The translations under genes were made by a program, and so were the position numbers. Source: Bdellovibrionales bacterium (GTDB taxonomy: Bacteria; Bdellovibrionota; UBA2428). Taken from it: a stretch of DNA of 9,804 nucleotides. Below, in pieces: positions 1 to 5,141 of this stretch. Each line of letters opens with the position of its first letter. The stretch's first letter is position 1. The notes beneath the pieces were generated by a model. It was not told the origin of the DNA. It searched no databases and saw nothing but the letters and a program-made list of their open reading frames with translations. Where the stretch lies: positions 1 through 9,804 of the forward strand of contig JAFEAR010000021.1 in the NCBI GenBank assembly GCA_018266335.1, read 5' to 3'.

Positions 1-828
1 CGGCACCTGCAAGAAATTGAACGGCGCAAGCTCTATGCGTTTCAGTTTACCTCGCTCTTTGACTACGCCGTTCGCGAGCTTGGCTATTCGGAAGCCGCGG
101 CCAGCAGGCGCATTCAAGCGATGCGCCTCATGACCGAGATTCCGGAGATCGCTCCTAAAATTGAATCAGGCGCTTTGAATTTGAGTAACATCTGCCAGGC
201 GCAGAGCTTCTTTCGGGATCTCAAGCGAGCACATCCAGAAATGGCTTTAAGCAAGGAGCAAAAGACTGAGGTCTTGGCGCAGATGGAGGATAAGTCCGCA
301 CGTGAAGGACAAGAGGTTATTCTTTCGATCTGCCCACCCACGGTTCTCCCCCGCGAGCGGGAGCGTATGGTGAGTGCCGAGCATACAGAAGTAAAATTTT
401 TAATTGATCAGAAGCTGCGCGAGAGTTTGGAGCAGGTTCGCGCACTACTCGGGCCTAAAGGCGCGGGACTGAGCCTGGCCGAGCTGGTGGCCGAAATGGC
501 TCGTTTAAGTGCCGAGCGCCTCAGTGAAAAACGCTTTGGCAAAGCTCGCGTGCGGGCGGAGCACGAGGCTCCGGCCCAAAACCCCGACGTCGGGGTTGCC
601 AAACGGACTCGCTATATTTCTAAGGCTGTAAAGCACCGGGTTTGGCGCGCGGCGGGTGGAAAATGCACCGGCTGCGGATCAAAGCATCGACTTCAATTCG
701 ATCACATCCAACCTTTCGCCCTTGGCGGCGACTCCACGGTGGAGAACATCCAACTTCTGTGCAGCTCGTGCAACCTTCGTCGGGGGATTGAATCTTATGG
801 AATACAAACGATGCGCAGACCCCGGTAA
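1..828 (+). CDS. HNH endonuclease family protein, 5' end missing (window edge)
   Basis: The frame is open from base 1, so the start lies upstream; 275 residues are visible. The C-terminus holds an HNH (beta-beta-alpha-Me) nuclease domain: a CTGC zinc knuckle (visible C222, C225), an FDHI segment with the D-H pair at 234-235, the Asn of VENIQLLC, and a second knuckle CSSCN (C254, C257, N258). The last catalytic position is Asn rather than His, the common HNN variant. The preceding ~200 residues are helical and charged. The first ~45 visible residues (ELGYSEAAASRRIQAMRLM) look like a helix-turn-helix-type segment. This layout matches, from memory, the many HNH paralogs in Bdellovibrio genomes. 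Such proteins nick or cut DNA, but the target and biological role are unknown. No restriction, phage or toxin partner is visible beside it. The gene converges on the tRNA-Ala gene, 21 bp away. Domain call is confident; role is not. Confidence 0.9.
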   Translation, partial: RHLQEIERRKLYAFQFTSLFDYAVRELGYSEAAASRRIQAMRLMTEIPEIAPKIESGALNLSNICQAQSFFRDLKRAHPEMALSKEQKTEVLAQMEDKSAREGQEVILSICPPTVLPRERERMVSAEHTEVKFLIDQKLRESLEQVRALLGPKGAGLSLAELVAEMARLSAERLSEKRFGKARVRAEHEAPAQNPDVGVAKRTRYISKAVKHRVWRAAGGKCTGCGSKHRLQFDHIQPFALGGDSTVENIQLLCSSCNLRRGIESYGIQTMRRPR

Positions 829-849
829 ATCGGGGGTGCCAACCTGAGT

Positions 850-925
850 TGGTGGACCAGACAGGGATCGAACCTGCGACCCCCACAATGCCATTGTGGT
901 GCTCTCCCAGCTGAGCTACTGGCCC
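850..925 (-). tRNA. tRNA-Ala (anticodon GGC)
   Basis: The reverse complement folds into a full 76-nt cloverleaf: acceptor GGGCCAG/CTGGTCC, D stem GCTC/GAGC, anticodon stem CCACA/TGTGG with loop ATGGCAT, and T stem GCAGG/CCTGT with loop TTCGATC. The CCA end is encoded. The anticodon GGC (+ strand 890-892) reads GCC/GCU alanine codons. The acceptor stem carries the G3:U70 wobble pair, the classic identity element for alanyl-tRNA synthetase, which independently confirms the amino acid. The variable region (GGGTC) is short, as expected for a class I tRNA. It stands alone with no other tRNA next to it. I see no U-tract terminator downstream, where it runs against the HNH gene. Confidence 0.97.
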
Positions 926-940
926 TTAAGAACTCAAATT

Positions 941-967
941 CCTATACTTAGCCGTGCGCGCTGTCTA
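941..967 (-). promoter_or_regulatory. Candidate sigma70-type promoter of the tRNA-Ala gene
   Basis: On the - strand, TAGACA (962-967, 5/6 match to TTGACA) precedes TATAGG (941-946, 4/6 match to TATAAT) with a 15-nt spacer. That spacer is short; the alternative -10 TAGGAA gives 17 nt but matches less well. Either places the transcript start about 5-12 nt upstream of the mature tRNA 5' end at 925, which is a sensible leader. The call rests on position and partial consensus only. Confidence 0.4.
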
Positions 968-1000
968 CTTTTTGGGCACTGCGAATGCGCGAATTGTTCC

Positions 1001-1116
1001 ATTTTCGGGCGGCCCATTTAGGCCTCCAGGCGGCTAAAAGATAACACCATACAACATATTGATTTTTAAGTATTTTTGTAATTTCCGAACTTGGCCCGCT
1101 TTGGCCTCCTGGTTGC
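1001..1116. repeat. Imperfect direct repeat pair (1001-1034 and 1081-1116)
   Basis: The core at 1011-1034 (GGCCCATTTAGGCCTCCAGG then CGGC) and at 1093-1116 (GGCCCGCTTTGGCCTCCTGG then TTGC) agree at 18 of 24 positions, including identical GGCCC and GGCCTCC blocks. Similarity extends upstream (ATTTTCGGGC versus ATTTCCGAAC) if a 2-nt gap is allowed. Copies are about 80 bp apart and flank the AT-rich presumed promoter. They may be a decayed duplication or a pair of protein-binding sites. No open reading frame explains the conservation. Confidence 0.4.
1077..1082 (+). promoter_or_regulatory. Candidate -10 element for the small gene at 1130
   Basis: TGTAAT (5/6 match to TATAAT) lies at the end of an AT-rich stretch. 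No good -35 sits at the usual distance: TTGATT at 1059-1064 is only 12 nt upstream, and the 17-nt position reads ACATAT. If used, transcription would begin near 1089, which makes the TTG at 1091 an unlikely start and favours the ATG at 1130 with a ~40-nt leader. Confidence 0.25.
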
Positions 1117-1129
1117 ACCCTTAGTAAGT

Positions 1130-1360
1130 ATGAGCGCACAGTGGGATAGCAAACAAGGAATCGCTTTTTACTACGGCAACGCAGCCCGCGACTTGAAGGA
1201 TACGCTGCCGATGGAAGAGCACACGCAGGATGCCGAAAGCATCCACGCTGATTTGCACGCGATTCTGCACAGTGCAGAACAGCACATCGCCCATATTCTC
1301 GAAAAACAGAACGAACTTTCGTTCTTGGTTTCGGACCTCAAGCGGATGATCCGCAAATAG
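1130..1360 (+). CDS. Small hypothetical protein (76 aa), coiled-coil-like C-terminal half
   Basis: I do not recognise this protein. From the ATG at 1130 it has 76 residues (MSAQWDSKQGIAFYYGNAAR...). It is soluble-looking, with no signal peptide or membrane segment. The second half (from about IHADLHAILHSAEQHIAHIL to KRMIRK) has spaced Ile/Leu residues typical of an amphipathic helix or short coiled coil, followed by a basic end. Start choice is uncertain. A TTG at 1091 would sit almost on the presumed transcript start. An internal ATG at 1211 has a better Shine-Dalgarno (AAGGA at 1196-1200) and would give 49 residues. The best support for a real gene is its isolated position: an AT-rich promoter-like patch in front and a strong intrinsic terminator behind (1434-1460), in the same direction. 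It converges on tsaE. Confidence 0.6.
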   Translation: MSAQWDSKQGIAFYYGNAARDLKDTLPMEEHTQDAESIHADLHAILHSAEQHIAHILEKQNELSFLVSDLKRMIRK

Positions 1361-1374
1361 ATACTGGTTTCAAT

Positions 1375-1414
1375 TTTCGCCACAACCCCCCGGATCCCCC
1401 TCCGAGTGGCGAAA
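1375..1414. repeat. Perfect 9-bp inverted repeat downstream of the small gene
   Basis: TTTCGCCAC (1375-1383) pairs with GTGGCGAAA (1406-1414). Inside the 22-nt loop, CGGA (1391-1394) can pair with TCCG (1401-1404) to extend the hairpin past an asymmetric bulge. There is no T-run after it on either strand, so it is not a classical terminator by itself. It may protect the 3' end of a transcript or act as a symmetric protein-binding site in this convergent intergenic region. Confidence 0.55.
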
Positions 1415-1433
1415 TGTCCTCCCCCCTCCCCCC

Positions 1434-1460
1434 GGGCCCACGGATTGGGCCCACTTTTTT
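1434..1460 (+). terminator. Rho-independent terminator of the small + strand gene
   Basis: GGGCCCA (1434-1440) and TGGGCCC (1446-1452) form a 7-bp GC-rich stem around a CGGAT loop, followed after AC by six T residues (1455-1460). It is correctly oriented for the + strand gene ending at 1360. On the - strand the same hairpin is followed by G-runs rather than U, so it should not work as an intrinsic terminator for the operon ending at 1482. Confidence 0.85.
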
Positions 1461-1481
1461 CAGAAAATTTTTACTAGGAAT

Positions 1482-1934
1482 TTAGAGTGAGCAACGCACG
1501 TAGGTGACTGCGCGCGAACCATCGCTCTTCAGCGCGAGCCTCACATCCCATACCGCGCGAAAACCCAGATGGCGCCGCAGGGTTTCGTGGGCAGACAAAT
1601 ATTCCGCAAAGAGCGGCGGCCACTCCACAAACCACGCCCGGGCTTCACCGTAAGATTCTAAGCTGAGTCGCTCGAGCTCTTCGCGCTCCTGCATGCGATA
1701 AGCATCGATGTGCACGCACAAACCAAAATTCGGGACCGGATGCTCGAGGAGCTTAAGAAAGGTGGGACTCTGCACACGCTCGGCCGGGTAACCGAGTTCG
1801 GCCAGGCACGCCTTCACGAAGCTGGTTTTGCCCGCACCCAAATCACCGTGCAAAAAAACTAAAAGGGGATTGTCCGGGCGCGCGGCCCGCAAAAAATCGT
1901 GCGCCTCGGCAGCAAAGTGCACGGGCTGATCCAT
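1482..1934 (-). CDS. tsaE: tRNA threonylcarbamoyladenosine biosynthesis ATPase TsaE
   Basis: TsaE is the P-loop ATPase that works with TsaB and TsaD to make the universal t6A37 modification of ANN-decoding tRNAs in the cytoplasm. The 150-residue length is normal. Visible motifs are a Walker A GDLGAGKT (30-37), the SPTF switch-like motif (56-59), HIDAYRM (75-81, matching the family H-x-D-x-Y-R) and VEWP (103-106). The residue after VEWP is Pro where Glu is common, a minor deviation. The ATG lies 2 nt after the glmM stop and has no Shine-Dalgarno in front, so translation probably depends on ribosomes finishing glmM. It is the last gene of the operon; tsaB and tsaD are not in this window. I see no intrinsic terminator after its stop. 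Confidence 0.95.
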   Translation of the reverse strand: MDQPVHFAAEAHDFLRAARPDNPLLVFLHGDLGAGKTSFVKACLAELGYPAERVQSPTFLKLLEHPVPNFGLCVHIDAYRMQEREELERLSLESYGEARAWFVEWPPLFAEYLSAHETLRRHLGFRAVWDVRLALKSDGSRAVTYVRCSL

Positions 1935-1936
1935 TT

Positions 1937-3307
1937 TTAGGCGAGCACGCGTTTGATGTGGCCCACGATGTCGTCGGCAAGTTGCGCAATCAGCGCGGCG
2001 TCTTCGCCTTCCACCATCACGCGGCAGAGCGGCTCCGTGCCCGAGTAGCGCACCAGCAAACGGCCCGAATCACCGAGCGTGGTTTTGGCCAGTTCAATAG
2101 CGGCCGTGACTTCTTTAAGATCTTCGAGTGGCAACTTGCGCGCCACTTTTACGTTGCGCAGAATTTGCGGCACGATTGTCATGATATTGCGCAACTCCGA
2201 CAGCGGTTTGCCAGTACGGCGCATAACGGAAATCACGCTGAGTGCGGCAACTACGCCATCGCCCGTCGTGCCCTTGTCCAAAAAGATAATGTGGCCGGAC
2301 TGTTCGCCGCCCAAATTAAATCCGCGCTTGACCATGGTTTCCACCACGGCTCGGTCGCCGATGCCCGCCTGCACCACGGTCACTCCGCGGCGGCGCAGCG
2401 CAATCTCTAGACCCATGTTACTCATGGGCGTCGTTACGAGAGTATTTTTGTGGAGCAAACCACGCTCCGCCAAATCGGCCGCCAGAATGGCCATAACCTG
2501 GTCACCATCGACCACTTGGCCCTCGCCATCGGCAAGAATCAAACGATCCGCATCGCCGTCCAGAGCGATGCCCAAATCGGCGCGGTATTTTTTAACGGCC
2601 TCCGCCATGAGGTGCGGATACAGCGCGCCCACATCGCGATTGATGTTCACGCCGTCGGGTTGATTACCCAGCACAATGACTTCGGCGCCGAGCTCTTCGA
2701 ACACGAGCGGCGCAGTTTTGTACGCCGCACCGTTCGCGCAATCCAAGACAATGCGCATGCCGCGCAGATCATCGTTCTGCGGAAACACGGATTTTGCGTG
2801 CACCACGTAACGGCCCATGGCGTCGTCAATGCGCTTGGCGCGGCCCAGTTCAGAGCCAGTGGGCAAACAGTCTTGTAACTCCGTACTCAGCACGAGCCGT
2901 TCAATTTCGACTTCTACTTCGTCTGGCAATTTAAAGCCGTCGTGACCGAAAAGTTTAATGCCGTTGTATTCGTAGGTGTTGTGCGAAGCACTCACCATAA
3001 TGCCCGCATCGGCGCGCATGCTCTTGGTAAGGAACGACACGCCCGGCGTAGGCATGGGGCCCACCAGCAACGCGTGCGCGCCCTGGCTGGTAACGCCAGC
3101 CGCAAGGGCCTGTTCAATCATGTACGAGCTGCGCCGCGTGTCTTTACCAATGAGAATGACGGAGCGTTTGTCCGTGCGCTCGCCCTTGCCCCGAAAATGG
3201 TGCGCCACCGCGCGGCCCACTTGCAGCGCAACTTCGGCGGTCATGGGATAACGGTTAGCAATGCCACGAATGCCGTCGGTTCCAAAAAGACGATTATGTG
3301 CGCTCAT
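1937..3307 (-). CDS. glmM: Phosphoglucosamine mutase GlmM
   Basis: This enzyme converts glucosamine-6-phosphate to glucosamine-1-phosphate, the step before GlmU on the way to UDP-GlcNAc for peptidoglycan and LPS. The 456 residues cover the four alpha-D-phosphohexomutase domains. Landmarks are N-terminal FGTDGIRG (8-15), the catalytic phosphoserine loop SASHN (106-110, S108 phosphorylated), the Mg2+-binding DGDADR (250-255), sugar-binding GGEQSGH (333-339) and phosphate-binding RYSGTEP (420-426). The active-site loop reads SASHNT followed by YNGIK, where the family normally has SASHNP and DNGIK. All catalytic residues are kept. The ATG is preceded by a strong AAGGAG (3313-3318) at 5-nt spacing, and the gene lies 15 nt after ybbR. 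GlmM next to cdaA and ybbR is a conserved arrangement; in Firmicutes GlmM binds and inhibits CdaA. Confidence 0.98.
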   Translation of the reverse strand: MSAHNRLFGTDGIRGIANRYPMTAEVALQVGRAVAHHFRGKGERTDKRSVILIGKDTRRSSYMIEQALAAGVTSQGAHALLVGPMPTPGVSFLTKSMRADAGIMVSASHNTYEYNGIKLFGHDGFKLPDEVEVEIERLVLSTELQDCLPTGSELGRAKRIDDAMGRYVVHAKSVFPQNDDLRGMRIVLDCANGAAYKTAPLVFEELGAEVIVLGNQPDGVNINRDVGALYPHLMAEAVKKYRADLGIALDGDADRLILADGEGQVVDGDQVMAILAADLAERGLLHKNTLVTTPMSNMGLEIALRRRGVTVVQAGIGDRAVVETMVKRGFNLGGEQSGHIIFLDKGTTGDGVVAALSVISVMRRTGKPLSELRNIMTIVPQILRNVKVARKLPLEDLKEVTAAIELAKTTLGDSGRLLVRYSGTEPLCRVMVEGEDAALIAQLADDIVGHIKRVLA

Positions 3308-3322
3308 GAGTTCTCCTTTGCC

Positions 3323-4294
3323 TCACTGCAGAGGCGGAACGACCACATCGACCCAGTCGCTGGTACGTTTTACTACGCGCACGTCGGGCGAGAGACGCCA
3401 ATCCAGGCGCGACCGCACGGTGCCCGCTTTGAGTTCGGGAATTTCGGCCCAGACTTCAACGTCCGAGCTCTTTAATTTAGAAACAACTTTATCGGCGCCC
3501 TCGAGCAAAAAGTTCACCACCGAGGGACGCAGACGAATGCCCAGACTGCCGGGGTCCTGCACCACGCGCGTGCTTCCCCCACTGCGTACACGCAGAGTAA
3601 TGGGCACGTTCTTTAGCCATTTGCGAGACAAACTACCCTCGAGCTCGGCCACTAGGTGCACCACCCGAAAAGGTTCTTCCACCGACACACCCGACAAATC
3701 ATCGAGGTTCAATTTGACTTCGAACTCCTGACGGAGCGAGTTAGCACTTAGGGAAATCGGCTCGGTAGGAACCGCATCAATCCCCACCACTTTTTGGCTA
3801 GCGCCGTGAATCTCCACGGTGCTCGGCTTGAAGGTTAAGCTCACCACTTTGAGTCCTACCGGAAGCTGCCCCGCAAAAACGGGGCGCATGGGCACCCGTT
3901 TGGTGGCCATGCGATCGAGTCGCAGCGGGATAGAAGACTGCGAAACGGAAACCACTTTGAGCCCCAGCGGAAGTTCCAACATTTCCTCCCGAATAACCAC
4001 TTCGTAGTCGCCTACTTTGGCGGCGCTGAGATCGATGGGAATGGACTTGGCGCGATCCTCCACCTCGCGAATCAATGCGCGCGGACCCGTCACCCGAAAA
4101 GTCACCTCGTGTGGTGCTTGGTTGGCAATCACCAGTTCTTTAGGAAGCTGGTAATCGAGCACCACCTTCTTAGTGATTTCCATTTTTTTGCCGCCCAGCA
4201 CGGTGATCCACAGGAGCAGCGAAATAACCGCAGCAATACCGCGCAGGAGCCAGGTGTCGCGACGACTGCGGAGCAGTAGATTTTTGTAACTCAT
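3323..4294 (-). CDS. ybbR: YbbR/CdaR-family membrane regulator of diadenylate cyclase
   Basis: YbbR (CdaR) proteins are anchored in the membrane, have tandem beta-rich YbbR domains outside the cytoplasm, and modulate CdaA activity. Here a basic N-terminus (LLRSRRDTW) precedes one hydrophobic segment (about 18-34). Three YbbR-like repeats follow, roughly at 40-125, 133-217 and 229-318; each has the pattern of a short beta start, a central '...VxxxPxxVxixG...' type strand and an '...IxLxxL...' strand. The start codon overlaps the cdaA stop (ATGA at 4291-4294), so the two are translationally coupled. In addition there is an excellent Shine-Dalgarno GAGGTGA (4299-4305) inside the end of cdaA, 4 nt from the ATG. 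Coupling points to stoichiometric production with CdaA. Identification rests on context plus repeat pattern, since the family is poorly conserved in sequence. Confidence 0.9.
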   Translation of the reverse strand: MSYKNLLLRSRRDTWLLRGIAAVISLLLWITVLGGKKMEITKKVVLDYQLPKELVIANQAPHEVTFRVTGPRALIREVEDRAKSIPIDLSAAKVGDYEVVIREEMLELPLGLKVVSVSQSSIPLRLDRMATKRVPMRPVFAGQLPVGLKVVSLTFKPSTVEIHGASQKVVGIDAVPTEPISLSANSLRQEFEVKLNLDDLSGVSVEEPFRVVHLVAELEGSLSRKWLKNVPITLRVRSGGSTRVVQDPGSLGIRLRPSVVNFLLEGADKVVSKLKSSDVEVWAEIPELKAGTVRSRLDWRLSPDVRVVKRTSDWVDVVVPPLQ

Positions 4295-5097
4295 GTGCTC
4301 ACCTCGGGATTCGTGGGAGCGTTGATCTCTTTTTGCAAATCAAAGGCTTCGTACAAACGTTGGCGCAAATCCGAAAGCGTCAGCCCGCGGTGAATCTCGC
4401 CAAATTCAACGAGCGAAATTTCGCCACGCTCCTCGCTGAGCACCACCACCAGGGCGTCGGTCTCTTGGGTAAGAGCAATGGCTGCGCGGTGACGCGTGCC
4501 CAAGTTGCGATCCATCTCGGCCTCGAGCGTGAGCGGAAAGAAACACCCCGCCGCTAGGACCTTGCCGCCCTGGATAATGACGGCGCCGTCGTGAATGGGC
4601 GAACTAACGTGAAAAATCGACAGCAGCAGCTCAGCACTGACCTCAGCGTTGAGCAGCGTAGACCCCTCGGTGTAGTTCTTCAGACCGTGCTGACGCTCGA
4701 GCGCAATGAGCGCACCGATACGCTTAGCCGCCAGGATGTGCGAGGCCTTGCAGATTTCCTCGAGCACCACCACGGCCTTCTTGGCCGCGGCCGGACCCGT
4801 CTGGAATGGGTTGCGCCCCATATTGGCCAGCGCCCGCCGAATTTCGTCCTGGAACAAAATAATGAGCACCAGAAAGAAGTAATCGAAGAATTGCTTGAGC
4901 AGGTAATTAAGTACGTAAAGTTTGAGCCGGTCGCTCACGATGAACGAAACCGATACGATTCCAAGACCGGTGAGAATTTGCACCGCGCGGGTTCCGCGCA
5001 CGAGAAGCAAAAGGCGATAGACCAGGACGTAGACGAGCACGATATCGAGCACGTCTTGCCAGGAATGGGCCGCCAGGCTGCTCAGGAACTCCAACAC
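4291..5097 (-). CDS. cdaA: Membrane diadenylate cyclase CdaA (c-di-AMP synthase)
   Basis: CdaA condenses two ATP into the second messenger c-di-AMP. The 268-residue protein has three hydrophobic segments (about 15-33, 40-55 and 67-84) and then a cytoplasmic DAC domain. DAC hallmarks are IGALIALER (127-135), the catalytic DGA (170-172 in SPIHDGAVII) and GTRHRAA (200-206), all intact, so activity is expected. The start is GTG at 5097 (then TTG), with AAGG about 7 nt upstream. A hairpin in the leader pairs this Shine-Dalgarno region (see 5099-5122). It is followed directly by ybbR (4-nt overlap) and then glmM, the conserved cdaA-cdaR-glmM module that links c-di-AMP to envelope synthesis. The gap to ftsH (44 nt) is the longest inside the operon. 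No c-di-AMP phosphodiesterase (GdpP, PgpH) is visible here. Confidence 0.96.
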   Translation of the reverse strand: MLEFLSSLAAHSWQDVLDIVLVYVLVYRLLLLVRGTRAVQILTGLGIVSVSFIVSDRLKLYVLNYLLKQFFDYFFLVLIILFQDEIRRALANMGRNPFQTGPAAAKKAVVVLEEICKASHILAAKRIGALIALERQHGLKNYTEGSTLLNAEVSAELLLSIFHVSSPIHDGAVIIQGGKVLAAGCFFPLTLEAEMDRNLGTRHRAAIALTQETDALVVVLSEERGEISLVEFGEIHRGLTLSDLRQRLYEAFDLQKEINAPTNPEVST

Positions 5098-5098
5098 T

Positions 5099-5122
5099 CT
5101 CCCACCTTCTCATAGGAGGGAG
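5099..5122 (-). promoter_or_regulatory. RNA hairpin sequestering the cdaA ribosome-binding site
   Basis: In the ftsH-cdaA spacer the transcript can form CUCCC (5122-5118), U·U mismatch, CCU (5116-5114), hexaloop AUGAGA, AGG (5107-5105), and GGGAG (5103-5099). That is 8 Watson-Crick pairs around one 1x1 mismatch. Its 3' arm is the cdaA Shine-Dalgarno region (AAGGUGGGAG) and ends 1 nt before the GTG start. A second small stem, GCGC/GCGC with a 5-nt loop (5122-5134), lies immediately upstream. The pairing is seen directly. Regulation of cdaA translation is inference. Confidence 0.5.
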
Positions 5123-5141
5123 CGCTTGTCGCGCCAACTTG

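Larger units (their letters stand above)
926..1129. other. Non-coding intergenic region between tRNA-Ala and the small + strand gene
   Basis: No convincing gene is present in these ~200 bp. It contains the candidate tRNA promoter on the - strand, two related ~34-nt segments (1001-1034 and 1081-1116), and an AT-rich patch at 1055-1085 that probably holds the promoter of the following + strand gene. The two transcription units diverge from here. A 63-codon - strand frame at 948-1139 looks fortuitous: it spans the putative promoters and shows no recognisable protein. Confidence 0.6.

Noticed and set aside
820..835. CCCCG/CGGGG hairpin over the HNH stop codon as a terminator
   Set aside because: The stem is only 5 bp and neither strand has a T-run after it, so I do not call it a terminator.
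620..894. Open frames on both strands overlapping the HNH 3' end and the tRNA
   Set aside because: They run through the HNH domain in other frames and into the tRNA-Ala cloverleaf, so they are shadows.
948..1139. 63-codon - strand frame upstream of tRNA-Ala
   Set aside because: It covers the candidate promoters and the repeat pair, has no Shine-Dalgarno-supported start, and its peptide resembles no family I know.
1958..3475. Chain of + strand open frames opposite glmM and the end of ybbR
   Set aside because: All lie antisense to the intact GlmM reading frame with its motifs; they lack ribosome-binding sites and recognisable products.
5098..5141. Possible remnant of folP between ftsH and cdaA
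   Set aside because: The spacer is only 44 nt and is accounted for by two small stems and the cdaA ribosome-binding site. No folP-like peptide is visible in any frame.
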